A stretch of 64,000 nucleotides of DNA from Anaerostipes rhamnosivorans. GTDB taxonomy: Bacteria > Bacillota > Clostridia > Lachnospirales > Lachnospiraceae. Position numbers and translations under genes: made by a program. Below, piece after piece: positions 44,750 to 52,900 of this stretch. The stretch lies in NCBI RefSeq assembly GCF_005280655.1, contig NZ_CP040058.1:1087001-1151000 (forward strand), read 5' to 3'. Position 1 is the first letter of the stretch; each line of letters opens with the position of its first letter. The notes under the pieces are model-generated. The model was not told where the DNA came from and ran no database searches. It saw only the letters and a list, made by a program, of their open reading frames with translations.

Positions 44750-45781
44750 ATGGCAGGAACAATCAAAGAAATTGCAGAGCGTGCCGGGGTCTCCCGGGGG
44801 ACCGTGGACCGGGCACTTAATAACCGGGGCAGAATCAAGCCGGAAGTGGCAGAGCGGATCATGGCCATCGCCAAAGAACTAGACTATCATTCTAACAGGA
44901 AGACAAAAAAGAACACGCAGAAAGCAGACAAAAATATAAAGATCGGGGTCATCACCCAGCTCTCAGAAGCCTCCTTTATGATCCCTGTTAAAGCGGGGAT
45001 CCGTGATGCAGAGCGGGAGCTGGAGTATCTGGGAGTGGAGCTTTTATTGAAGGATATTGAATCCGTAGATGAAGAAGCCCAGATAAAAGCCATTGACGAA
45101 CTGGAAGCGGAGGGGATCCACGGCCTTGCCATCATGCCGGTGCAGTCAGAGTGTGTCAGGGAACGGCTGAACCGCTTAATGGAGGAAAAGGGGATCCCAG
45201 TGGTCACATTTAACTCCGATATCGTGGGCACCAAGCGTGCATGTTTTGTGGGACTGGATAACAAGAAAAGCGGGTGTACCGCCGCAGGGCTCATGGGAAT
45301 GCTGACACGAGGAAAGGGCAAAGTCCTCGTGATCACGGGATTCTTTACCAACAGTGTAAACAGTCTGCGTGTGGAAGGCTTCGTGCAGGAGATCAAGAAT
45401 TCCTATCCGGAAATGGAACTGCTGGGCGTCCAGAGCAGCTTTGATGAGACAAAGGAAGTGGAAAAGATCATCGAAAATACAATGGCCATTGCACCGGATC
45501 TGGCTGGAGTCTTTGTGGCATCCGGCGGACAGGCTGGAGTATGCCTGGCTTTTGAGAAGCTGAAGCTTGATAAGAGGCCATATGTCATAGTCTATGACGC
45601 TACGCCTAAGAATACAAAAGCCCTTAAAGAAGACCGGTATGATTTTCTGATTGACCAGGAAGGCTACGAACAGGGTTACAGGCCTCCGAACCTGCTTTAT
45701 AACATGATCCAAAAAGGAGAAATGCCGGAGAAGGACCATATCTATACCGATATAAAAATCAAGAACAAATACAATGTTTGA
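44750..45781 (+). CDS. LacI-family regulator upstream of iolCDB
   Basis: 343 residues. HTH TIKEIAERAGVSRGTVDRALNNRGRIKPEVAERIM, then a sugar-binding sensor domain (IKIGVITQLSEASFMIPVKAGIRDAERELEYLG, GLAIMPVQSECVRERL, IPVVTFNSDIVGTKRACFVGLDN, LAGVFVASGGQAGVCLAFEKL). It resembles the regulator at 36478 in layout. Nearest downstream pathway genes are iolC-iolD-iolB, separated by DUF3793 and repeats. The stop codon overlaps the left arm of repeat A1. ATG 44750 follows GTGAGGAAAG. Confidence 0.9.
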   Translation: MAGTIKEIAERAGVSRGTVDRALNNRGRIKPEVAERIMAIAKELDYHSNRKTKKNTQKADKNIKIGVITQLSEASFMIPVKAGIRDAERELEYLGVELLLKDIESVDEEAQIKAIDELEAEGIHGLAIMPVQSECVRERLNRLMEEKGIPVVTFNSDIVGTKRACFVGLDNKKSGCTAAGLMGMLTRGKGKVLVITGFFTNSVNSLRVEGFVQEIKNSYPEMELLGVQSSFDETKEVEKIIENTMAIAPDLAGVFVASGGQAGVCLAFEKLKLDKRPYVIVYDATPKNTKALKEDRYDFLIDQEGYEQGYRPPNLLYNMIQKGEMPEKDHIYTDIKIKNKYNV

Positions 45782-45844
45782 GTTTTTCACCACAATCTCC
45801 AGTCGGCTCTGGAAAGGCCTCCTTCCGATTGTGGTGAAAAACTC
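45780..45844 (+). repeat. Structured repeat A, copy 1
   Basis: Outer stem GAGTTTTTCACCACAATC pairs with GATTGTGGTGAAAAACTC. The inner part is shared with copies 2 and 3: TCCAGTCGGCTCTGGA, which folds as TCCAG/CTGGA, then AAGGCCTCCTT, which folds as AAGG/CCTT. The stem bases differ between copies but stay paired, as expected of a structured RNA. Confidence 0.75.
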
Positions 45845-45950
45845 GTGTTGTCGGCTCCTTCTGTATTTCGATATCTGGAAAAGTAACTGAAAGTAGTGGT
45901 GAATAACGAATTAGAAACATTATTTCTGCCGTCTCAGGCTGTCGCAAAAT
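45845..45950. other. Intergenic spacer between repeats A1 and A2
   Basis: No gene or recognisable signal seen. It may hold degenerate repeat sequence; CCTTCTGT also follows repeat A3. Confidence 0.4.
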
Positions 45951-46052
45951 AAAAGGTGCTATCCTATGAGAGTTTTTCTTCATTGTTTCCAGTCAGCTCT
46001 GGAAAGGCCTCCTTCCAACAATGAAGAAAAACTCTTAGAGGCGGCGCCTTTT
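45951..46052 (+). repeat. Structured repeat A, copy 2, with extended stem
   Basis: Core 45969-46035: AGAGTTTTTCTTCATTGTT pairs with AACAATGAAGAAAAACTCT. The stem extends outward with AAAAGGTGC (45951-45959) against GCGCCTTTT (46044-46052). The inner block reads TCCAGTCAGCTCTGGA and AAGGCCTCCTT. Compared with copy 1, both sides of the stem change together (CACCACAATC/GATTGTGGTG against CTTCATTGTT/AACAATGAAG). Confidence 0.78.
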
Positions 46053-46087
46053 GTCTTGTAGCAGCCTGCTCCAGCAGACATTACGTC

Positions 46088-46286
46088 CATTTTCACCAGT
46101 TCGGAGGCCTTGCATTCGAAGGGACGTTAGTTTTTCTTCTTGAAGCAAAGACTCGGAGGCGGTGCGCATCGCGCAGTGAGGCTGTCTGAGCGTTAGCGAG
46201 TTCCGAACGGGCCGCCGGAGAGACTTTGCTGAAAGTTAGAAAATCTTACGTCCCTGAGACAGCAAGCCGGAGAACTGGTGAAAATG
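46088..46286 (+). repeat. Structured repeat B, copy 1 (long form)
   Basis: Ends are a perfect 15-base inverted repeat, CATTTTCACCAGTTC and GAACTGGTGAAAATG. The inside has further pairing (GGGACGT near 46121 with ACGTCCC near 46249). The short form at 47155-47215 has the same frame but different, still paired arms, and shares GAGGC, CATTC and CCGAACGG inside; this copy carries about 140 extra bases. Confidence 0.7.
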
Positions 46287-46355
46287 TCATACATAATAAG
46301 TTCAGGAAGTGTCCATCCTAAGGTTATACTAATAACCAAAGGAAGGAGCGGCCGG

Positions 46356-46967
46356 ATGAATTGCCGATTAGAGCTTGGCAGGTTCACATATAAAAATGAT
46401 GTGCAGATGAAGATTGCGGCTCACTGTGCACAGGTGTTTGCTGGAGTAAAGCCTTCAAATGCGGTGACTCTGGACAGGGAAGAAACATTTTCCCTGACGC
46501 AGGCGCTGAAAGACACTGGAATTCAATACAGACTGTTATATGCCGATGCGAAACGGTGTGTCTGGCTGTTGTACAGGGAACAAGAACTTGAACAATATCT
46601 GATGAAAAGAGAACATGAAACATTTATGAGGGATTGTGGATATGATTCTGTTCAGCTAAATGACATGTTTACGATTTTATGTAAAAACTACTGGGAGTAC
46701 AAAAACGGTAGAAAAGGATTTCCCCATGAACTGGGTCTGATTCTTGGATACCCGCTGTGTGATGTAAAAGGATTTATCCGACATCAGGGGCACAGTTATC
46801 TGTTTTCAGGGTATTGGAAGGTTTACGGAAACCCGGAGGACACCAGAAAACGGTTTGAAGTATATGACCTTGTGAGGTATCAAATCATCAAACAGGTACA
46901 GCACAAAAAGCCTTTGGCGCAGATTGCAGCTTCCTACACCAATTACAGGATCCATAAACAATATTAA
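46356..46967 (+). CDS. DUF3793 family protein
   Basis: 203-residue cytoplasmic protein of the DUF3793 family, found in clostridia and of unknown function. The family signature is in the second half: FPHELGLILGYPLCDVKGFI and LFSGYWKVYGNPEDTRKRFEVYD. The N-terminal part (AAHCAQVFAGVKPSNAVTL) is also typical. It is bracketed by two composite A-B repeats (45951-46286 and 47036-47215), which is unusual. ATG 46356 follows AAGGAAGGAGC; the earlier in-frame ATG at 46278 lies inside repeat B and is not used. Confidence 0.85.
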   Translation: MNCRLELGRFTYKNDVQMKIAAHCAQVFAGVKPSNAVTLDREETFSLTQALKDTGIQYRLLYADAKRCVWLLYREQELEQYLMKREHETFMRDCGYDSVQLNDMFTILCKNYWEYKNGRKGFPHELGLILGYPLCDVKGFIRHQGHSYLFSGYWKVYGNPEDTRKRFEVYDLVRYQIIKQVQHKKPLAQIAASYTNYRIHKQY

Positions 46968-47035
46968 AAAATATACCCGCAGGGCACACCGTATTTTATA
47001 TCCTCCGATAGGCGTGCTACGCACGATAAGGTATG

Positions 47036-47098
47036 AGTTTTTCTCCATTATCTCCAGTCGGCTCTGGAAAGGCCTCCTTCCGACAATGAAGAAAAACT
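47036..47098 (+). repeat. Structured repeat A, copy 3
   Basis: AGTTTTTCTCCATT against AATGAAGAAAAACT (one mismatch) around the shared inner block TCCAGTCGGCTCTGGA-AAGGCCTCCTT. Least perfect stem of the three copies. Confidence 0.72.
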
Positions 47099-47154
47099 AT
47101 CGTAGGATGGGACCTTCTGTTTAGCTGTCGTTCTTATCTAGCAGACACTACATC

Positions 47155-47215
47155 CATTTTCTACATGATTGGAGTGAGGCATTCTAAGAGCCGAACGGAA
47201 ATCATGTGGAAAATG
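47155..47215 (+). repeat. Structured repeat B, copy 2 (short form)
   Basis: CATTTTCTACATGATT pairs with AATCATGTGGAAAATG, loop with GGAGTGAGGCATTC and CCGAACGG. As in copy 1 it follows repeat A by about 60 bases and is followed by TCATAC. Confidence 0.7.
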
Positions 47216-47233
47216 TCATACTTTTAATTTGAT

Positions 47234-47274
47234 AGAAGAGTGAAACACATATGGTGTCTTGCTCTTCTTTTTTT
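47234..47274 (+). terminator. Terminator before the iolC promoter
   Basis: AGAAGAG pairs with CTCTTCT, with CAC/GTG inside, followed by a run of T. It separates the repeat region from the iolC operon. Confidence 0.75.
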
Positions 47275-47507
47275 GCGTGTACTTGCGTGCTAAATAATTG
47301 TGCAATAATGACGAAGAAGTGTGTATACATTTGTGTAATGTAGCAAAAACGATCTTTTTTATAAAAAGTGCTTGCACATAAATAGCGTGCGTGATACTAT
47401 AAGCACATAAGAAAAGCACATAAAACGCATTGAAAGAGAACAAGAAAAATAATGAAACACGCAAATAACACGCAATGTGCGTAAAAAACAAAACTGAGGT
47501 GAAAGTT
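47275..47507 (+). promoter_or_regulatory. Promoter and probable operator region of iolCDB-adh
   Basis: Promoter TTGCAC (47372-47377), 17 bases, TACTAT (47395-47400). GTGCTTGCAC covers the -35. ACACGCAATGTGCGT (47468-47482), an inverted repeat ACGCA/TGCGT, lies 25 bases before iolC. Several GCGTGC or CACGC words occur in the region. The 8-mer GCAATGTG also occurs before the LacI gene at 44750. Confidence 0.6.
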
Positions 47508-48524
47508 ATGAAGTATGTTGAATTTGACCAGACAAGACCAATGGATTTAGTACTCATCGGAAGGGTAGCCATCGATTTTAACCCGGTAGATTATTTCCAC
47601 CCGTTATCTGAGTGCACTACCTTCAAGAAGTATGTGGGAGGATCTCCGGCAAACATCGCAGTGGGCATCACAAGGCACGGAAAGAAAGCCGGATTCATCG
47701 GCAAAGTTTCTGATGACCAGTTCGGAGAGTATGTAGTAGACTTCTTCAATAAAGAGGGAATCGATACATCCCATATTACAAAATGTACGAACGGAGAAAA
47801 GCTTGGACTTACCTTTACAGAAATTCTTTCCAGAGAAGAAAGCAGCATCTTAATGTACCGCAACTGCATCGCAGACTTACAGTTATCTGTGGATGACATT
47901 GACGAAGAATACATAAAGAACACAAAAGCAATCCTGGTTTCCGGAACAGCATTGGCACAGAGCCCATCCAGGGAAGCAGTGTTAAAAGCAGTGATGCTTG
48001 CCAAGAAAAATGATACAAAGATCATCTTTGACATTGACTATAGAGAATACAACTGGAAAAATTCCGATGAGATTTCAATCTACTATTCTTTAGTAGCCAG
48101 AGAAGCAGATATCATCATGGGATCTAGAGAAGAATTTGACCTGACAGAAAAACTGATAAAACCGGGCAGAACAGACAAAGAATCTGCACAGGCATGGAAC
48201 ACTGAAAATGCAAAGATCGTTGTCATCAAACATGGCAAAAAAGGATCTACAGCATATACCAATGACGGAAATGACTATTCAATCAAACCGTTCCCGGTTG
48301 AGGCGTTAAAAGGCTTTGGGGGCGGAGACGGATATGCATCCGGCTTCTTATATGGAATATTTGAAGGATGGGATATGATCGAGTGTCTGGAATTCGGAAG
48401 TGCGGAAGCGGCCATGATGGTGAGAAGCCATTCTTGTTCTGAAGAACTTCCAAACCCTCAGGAAGTCAAAGACTTTATCCGCGAGACAAAAGACAAATAT
48501 GGCGAAATGATTGCGAGAGTATAG
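47508..48524 (+). CDS. iolC: 5-dehydro-2-deoxygluconokinase IolC
   Basis: Phosphorylates 2-deoxy-5-keto-D-gluconate with ATP. PfkB-family kinase of 338 residues: LVLIGRVAIDFNP near the start, KYVGGSPANIAVGITRHG (substrate site, about 41-58), GKVSDDQFGEYV, FDIDYREYNWK, and LKGFGGGDGYASGFLYG with the catalytic Asp274 in the anion-hole motif. These are IolC-like rather than general ribokinase features. First gene of the iolC-iolD-iolB-adh operon. ATG 47508 follows GAGGTGAAAG. Confidence 0.95.
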   Translation: MKYVEFDQTRPMDLVLIGRVAIDFNPVDYFHPLSECTTFKKYVGGSPANIAVGITRHGKKAGFIGKVSDDQFGEYVVDFFNKEGIDTSHITKCTNGEKLGLTFTEILSREESSILMYRNCIADLQLSVDDIDEEYIKNTKAILVSGTALAQSPSREAVLKAVMLAKKNDTKIIFDIDYREYNWKNSDEISIYYSLVAREADIIMGSREEFDLTEKLIKPGRTDKESAQAWNTENAKIVVIKHGKKGSTAYTNDGNDYSIKPFPVEALKGFGGGDGYASGFLYGIFEGWDMIECLEFGSAEAAMMVRSHSCSEELPNPQEVKDFIRETKDKYGEMIARV

Positions 48525-48536
48525 GAGGATATGAAA

Positions 48537-50468
48537 ATGAGTACAACCAGAATGACAGTAGCACAGGCTCTTGTAAAATTCCTTGACAATCAGTATGTGG
48601 AATTTGACGGGGAAGAAACAAAATTTGTAGAAGGTTTCTTTACTATCTTCGGACACGGGATCGCCGTTGGTCTCGGAGAGGCATTGGACAGCAATCCTGG
48701 GAGCTTAAAGGTTCTTCAGGGAAGAAATGAGCAGGGAATGTGCCACGTAGCGACAGCTTACGCAAAACAAAATAGAAGAAGGAAGATCATTCCTTGTGCA
48801 TCTTCTGTAGGACCCGGAGCGGCAAATATGGTGACAGCAGCGGCTACAGCTACAGTGAACAATATTCCGCTTTTGGTAGTGCCTTCTGACACATTTGCCA
48901 CAAGACAGCCGGACCCGGTGCTCCAGCAGTTAGAAAAGAGTGACAGTCTCTCTACAACAACAAACGACGCATTCAAACCGGTTTGTAAATATTGGGATAG
49001 GATCATCCGCCCGGAACAGCTGATGACAGCCATGGTCAACGCTATGCGTGTTCTCACAGATCCGTCAGAGACAGGCGCTGTGTGCATTGCACTCTCCCAG
49101 GATGTAGAAGGAGAATCTTATGATTTCCCTGACTATCTGTTTGAAAAACGTGTACATAGGATCACAAGACCTTGCGCGGTAAAAGAAGAGATCGAGGACC
49201 TTGTAAAAGTCATTAAAGAAGCGAAAAATCCGTTAGTGATCGTGGGCGGAGGTGTGAAGTATTCTGAGGCAGGAGAAGCTGTAGAAAAGTTCTGCGAAGA
49301 CTTTAACATCCCGTTCGGAGAGAGCCAGGCAGGAAAAAGTGCCTGCAAGTCAAGCCACCCTTACTGCTTAGGAGGAATCGGCGTCACAGGAACCCTGGCT
49401 GCCAATACCATCGCTGATGAAGCTGATGTGGTCATTGCAGTGGGAACCAGACTTTCAGACTTTACAACAGGATCTAAAGGACAGTTCAAAAATCCTAATG
49501 TAAAAATGGTGACGATCAACAACAATAAATATCATGCATATAAAATGGATGCAGTAAAAGCTGTCGGAGACGCGAAAGTGACAGTGGAAGCTCTTTCTGC
49601 TAGACTGAAAGAGGAAGGATACAAGTCTGCTTACACAACAGAGATCCAGGACGCAAAGGCAGCCTGGGATAAAGAAATGGACCGCCTTGCGAATATTGAG
49701 TATACAGGCGATGACTTTGAGCCGGAGATCAAAGCGAGAGATCCGCGTACGATTCCTGAATTCGTAAAACTTACAGGGGGACTTATCACTCAGACTGCAG
49801 CATTGTGCAAAATCCGTGAGGTCATTGATGAAGACGCTAATATTGTGACAGCAGGGGGGAGTCTTCCAAGCTGTATGCAGAGAATCTGGACCACAGACAA
49901 ACGAGGCGGATATCACGCAGAATACGGATATTCCTGCATGGGATATGAAGTGGCGGGAGCGCTCGGCGTAAAGATGGCAGAGCCTGAGCATGAATCCTAC
50001 GTGGTTGTGGGGGATGCCAGCTTTCAGATGCTCCACAGTGAGATTATGACAGCGATGCAGGAAAAACAAAAGATCAACATCCTTGTATTTGACAACTGCG
50101 GATTTGGCTGTATCAACAACCTTCAGATGAATCATGGAGTGGGAAGTCTTGCAACAGAGTTCAGATACCGCGATGAAAACAATGAGATCAAGGGTGATCT
50201 GATCCCGGTTGACTATGCAAAAGTCGGAGAAGGATACGGACTCAAGACGTACAGTGTAAGAACGATCAAAGAGCTGGAGGAAGCATTGATCGATGCTAAG
50301 AAACAGGACGTTGCCACATTGATCGACTTGAAGGTCATTCCGAAAACAATGACAGACGGTTACAAATCATGGTGGAACGTAGGTATTGCGACAACTTCTG
50401 TGAAAGAAAGCGTGCAGAAAGCATGTGAAGGAGTATTGGAAGGCCGCAAAAACGCAAGACAGTATTAG
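48537..50468 (+). CDS. iolD: THcHDO hydrolase IolD (ThDP enzyme)
   Basis: Opens the ring of 3D-(3,5/4)-trihydroxycyclohexane-1,2-dione to 5-deoxy-D-glucuronate. 643 residues, thiamine-diphosphate fold in three parts: Pyr domain with IFGHGIAVGLGEAL and GRNEQGMCHVATAYAKQ, middle domain near VIVGGGVKYSEAG, and PP domain with GYEVAGALGVKMAEPE and VVVGDASFQMLHSEIMTA, where GDAS...N is the Mg-ThDP site. Specific motif RQPDPVLQQLEKSDSLSTTTNDAFKPV matches IolD. ATG 48537 lies 8 bases from AGGAGG; ATG 48531 is too close. Confidence 0.96.
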   Translation: MSTTRMTVAQALVKFLDNQYVEFDGEETKFVEGFFTIFGHGIAVGLGEALDSNPGSLKVLQGRNEQGMCHVATAYAKQNRRRKIIPCASSVGPGAANMVTAAATATVNNIPLLVVPSDTFATRQPDPVLQQLEKSDSLSTTTNDAFKPVCKYWDRIIRPEQLMTAMVNAMRVLTDPSETGAVCIALSQDVEGESYDFPDYLFEKRVHRITRPCAVKEEIEDLVKVIKEAKNPLVIVGGGVKYSEAGEAVEKFCEDFNIPFGESQAGKSACKSSHPYCLGGIGVTGTLAANTIADEADVVIAVGTRLSDFTTGSKGQFKNPNVKMVTINNNKYHAYKMDAVKAVGDAKVTVEALSARLKEEGYKSAYTTEIQDAKAAWDKEMDRLANIEYTGDDFEPEIKARDPRTIPEFVKLTGGLITQTAALCKIREVIDEDANIVTAGGSLPSCMQRIWTTDKRGGYHAEYGYSCMGYEVAGALGVKMAEPEHESYVVVGDASFQMLHSEIMTAMQEKQKINILVFDNCGFGCINNLQMNHGVGSLATEFRYRDENNEIKGDLIPVDYAKVGEGYGLKTYSVRTIKELEEALIDAKKQDVATLIDLKVIPKTMTDGYKSWWNVGIATTSVKESVQKACEGVLEGRKNARQY

Positions 50469-50483
50469 AAAAGAGGTATGACA

Positions 50484-51269
50484 ATGGGTAAAGTATTCGG
50501 CTATCCTGAGTTTGATGTAAACGGGGAAAAGGTTTTAACAACATATGACAATGATTATAAAGAAATGCTGATGGACATCCGCGTCTTCCGCTTAAAAGCG
50601 GGAGATGTGAAGACCTTCTGCAAAGAAAAAGAGGAGACCGCGGTTCTTTTACTAAAAGGGGATGTCGTATTCTCATTTGATGAAACTTCCAAAGAAGTCA
50701 CAAGAAAAGATGTATTTACAGAAGGACCTTGGGCAGTACATATCTGCACAGGAGCCAAAGTCATAGTGGAAGCAAAGGCAGACTCTGAAATCTTGGTACA
50801 GTCCACAATGAATGACCAGACATTTGAGAGTAAATTGTATGCGCCGGAAGATGCTCCTTGGGGATATTCCTGTGTAGGAAAGTTCGGAAATGTGGCTAAA
50901 CGCCGTGTCAATACCATCTTTGACCATGACATTGCACCATACTCCAACATGGTATTAGGTGAAGTCTTAAATGACCGCGGAAACTGGTCAGGATATCTTC
51001 CTCACAGACATCCGCAGCCGGAAACTTATTACTTCCTGTTTGACCATCCGGAAGGATTTGGGGCAAGCTTTGTGGGAGACCAGGTATTTAAGAGTACAGA
51101 CGGAAGCTTCTCAGCGATTCCAGGGGGAGAACTTCATCCTCAGGCAGTGGCTCCGGGATACCAAATGTATACTTGCTGGATGATCCGTCATCTGGAAGGG
51201 AACCCATGGCTTCAGACAGACAGAAATGAAGACGAACGCTACGTTTGGCTTCATGACGCAGAATTCTAA
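50484..51269 (+). CDS. iolB: 5-deoxy-glucuronate isomerase IolB
   Basis: Converts 5-deoxy-D-glucuronate to 2-deoxy-5-keto-D-gluconate. 261-residue bicupin. The metal-site cupin motif is YLPHRHPQPETYYFLFDHPEG (His, His and Glu ligands, about residues 174-194) with a later GGELHPQAVAPGY that supplies the last His. The N-terminal half is the inactive cupin (ETAVLLLKGDVVF). Starts 15 bases after iolD with AGAGGT. Confidence 0.95.
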   Translation: MGKVFGYPEFDVNGEKVLTTYDNDYKEMLMDIRVFRLKAGDVKTFCKEKEETAVLLLKGDVVFSFDETSKEVTRKDVFTEGPWAVHICTGAKVIVEAKADSEILVQSTMNDQTFESKLYAPEDAPWGYSCVGKFGNVAKRRVNTIFDHDIAPYSNMVLGEVLNDRGNWSGYLPHRHPQPETYYFLFDHPEGFGASFVGDQVFKSTDGSFSAIPGGELHPQAVAPGYQMYTCWMIRHLEGNPWLQTDRNEDERYVWLHDAEF

Positions 51270-51306
51270 GATAGAAAATCAGAAGAAAGTATAGGAGGAT
51301 AAGAAC

Positions 51307-52458
51307 ATGGCAAGAGAATTTATCGCGCCGGGCCAGATTTATACTGGTGAGGGTGCACTGGATATGGCAGAAGGAAAGTTAGGAGCTCTCGGCAAAAAAG
51401 CGCTGATCGTCACAGATAAGGTGATGGTTGATCTTGGAAATGCAGCAAAGGTAGAAACTGCTTTAAAAAACCAGAATATTGAATATGTGATCTACAGCGA
51501 GATCAACGGTGAGCCGACCGACACAATGATTGAAGGCGGACTGAATCTTTACAAAGAAGAAGGATGTGACTTTATTGTCGCTCTCGGAGGCGGCAGTCCA
51601 ATTGACTCTATGAAAGCGATTGGTGCACTTGTAACCAGCGGCGGACAGATTTCAGATTATATGGGAAAAGTGATCACAGAGGAAACACCGACACTTGTTG
51701 CCATTCCCACCACAGCGGGGACAGGTTCTGAGGCAACTCAGTTTACCATCATCACAGATACAAAAAATGATATCAAGATGCTGCTCAAAGGCGCTGTTCT
51801 AATGCCGGATCTTGCCATCATCGATCCACAGTTTACAATGACTGCACCTCCTAAGATTACTGCGGCTACAGGACTTGACGCCCTGACTCATGCGGCAGAG
51901 GCTTATACATCAAAGCTGGCACAGCCATTATCCGATACATTTGCTCTTTCTGCTATTAAAAGGATCTTCAAATATCTTCCGGTTGCATTCAAAGACGGAA
52001 AGAATGTTGAAGCCAGAGAACAGATGTCAATAGCAGCACTGGAAGCAGGAATTGCATTTAACAATGCATCCGTGACCTTAGTCCACGGAATGAGCCGTCC
52101 AATCGGTGCTATGTTCCATGTGGCACATGGACTTTCCAATGCCATGCTGCTGAAGGAATGCTTTATCTATGCGCTGGACGGGGCTTATGACCGCTTTGGC
52201 GAGCTTGGCAAAGCGATCAATGTGGCGGCAGAGACTGACACAGACCAGGCAGCCAGTGAGAAATTCCTTCAGGCAGTTGTGGATATCTGCGATGAGCTTG
52301 AAACTCCTTCCTTAGAGGAATATGGAATCAATAAAGAAGAATTCTTCAGTGTGATCGACAAAATGGCCAACGATGCCATGGACAGCGGAAGCCCGTCCAA
52401 CACAAGAAAAGCCATCACAGCAGAAGATGTCAAAGAAATTTACCGCAATCTGTGGTAA
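51307..52458 (+). CDS. Iron-containing alcohol dehydrogenase, candidate 3-hydroxypropionate dehydrogenase
   Basis: 383-residue group III alcohol dehydrogenase. GGGSPIDSMKAIGAL (about 94-108) binds NAD, IPTTAGTGSEAT follows, and the Fe ligands are Asp191, His195 (GLDALTHAAEAY), His260 and His274 (HGMSRPIGAMFHVAHG). It is the last gene of the iolC operon, 37 bases after iolB with TAGGAGG. In this position IolA would be expected in B. subtilis. The likely job is to reduce malonate semialdehyde from the aldolase to 3-hydroxypropionate, feeding the acrylyl-CoA genes downstream. Substrate is inferred from context; family members also act on butanal or lactaldehyde. Confidence 0.85.
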   Translation: MAREFIAPGQIYTGEGALDMAEGKLGALGKKALIVTDKVMVDLGNAAKVETALKNQNIEYVIYSEINGEPTDTMIEGGLNLYKEEGCDFIVALGGGSPIDSMKAIGALVTSGGQISDYMGKVITEETPTLVAIPTTAGTGSEATQFTIITDTKNDIKMLLKGAVLMPDLAIIDPQFTMTAPPKITAATGLDALTHAAEAYTSKLAQPLSDTFALSAIKRIFKYLPVAFKDGKNVEAREQMSIAALEAGIAFNNASVTLVHGMSRPIGAMFHVAHGLSNAMLLKECFIYALDGAYDRFGELGKAINVAAETDTDQAASEKFLQAVVDICDELETPSLEEYGINKEEFFSVIDKMANDAMDSGSPSNTRKAITAEDVKEIYRNLW

Positions 52459-52626
52459 TCACAATGTAGTAAGTACGTGCGTTTAACGTACTTAAATATA
52501 GATCAATGCAGATTTATGCCACTGAAACTCCTAAAAAAATAAAAACAATGAAACAAAAATACCCCGAGCCTGACCCTCCAATACCTGGCTCAAAAATGAA
52601 TTGTTATTGTGTAATATCTGCATTAC
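52459..52626. other. Downstream region of iron alcohol dehydrogenase gene
   Basis: Contains a small hairpin AAGTACGT/AACGTACTT (52471-52493) without a T-run. No gene seen. Confidence 0.4.
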
Positions 52627-52669
52627 AAAAGTATGGACCTTTTTTCTCCTAGGTCCATACTTTTTTTAT
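52627..52669 (+). terminator. Strong terminator after the iolCDB-adh operon
   Basis: AAAGTATGGACCT pairs perfectly with AGGTCCATACTTT, then a long T-run. Confidence 0.9.
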
Positions 52670-52671
52670 GT

Positions 52672-52723
52672 CATAGGAAATTCCTACGGAACCTCATATG
52701 ACATAAAAACGCTCCGCGAGGAT
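52672..52723 (+). repeat. Post-terminator intergenic repeat, copy 2
   Basis: CATAGGAAA...CATAAAAACGCTCCGCGAGGAT, starting just after a terminator T-run, as does copy 1 at 13505. The 17-base end ACGCTCCGCGAGGAT is identical in both. Confidence 0.6.
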
Positions 52724-52776
52724 ACACAGAATGCGTAAGGAAATCATTTGACTACGTCAAATCGCATTTGGCGCGC

Positions 52777-52806
52777 AAAGCGGACTTGTCCGCTTTGTTC
52801 TTTTAT
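52777..52806 (+). terminator. Hairpin AAAGCGGAC/GTCCGCTTT before PadR
   Basis: Perfect 9-base stem with TT loop and a T-rich tail. It may end the repeat-region transcript; a smaller hairpin ATTTGAC/GTCAAAT lies just upstream. Confidence 0.6.
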
Positions 52807-52900
52807 AGTCCGTTCTTGACAGTTTTGCTATTCTGTATTATTATATAGCGATAGTAAGTGTTACAAGATACTAGTTGTGTTCACAGAAAGGAAACTGCAG

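Noticed and set aside
46278..46355. Longer N-terminal start for the DUF3793 protein
   Set aside because: The ATG lies inside the right arm of repeat B and has no ribosome site; ATG 46356 has AAGGAAGGAGC.
45780..47215. CRISPR array or insertion sequence at the repeat region
   Set aside because: Repeats are few, palindromic and irregularly spaced, with no spacers, no cas genes and no transposase.
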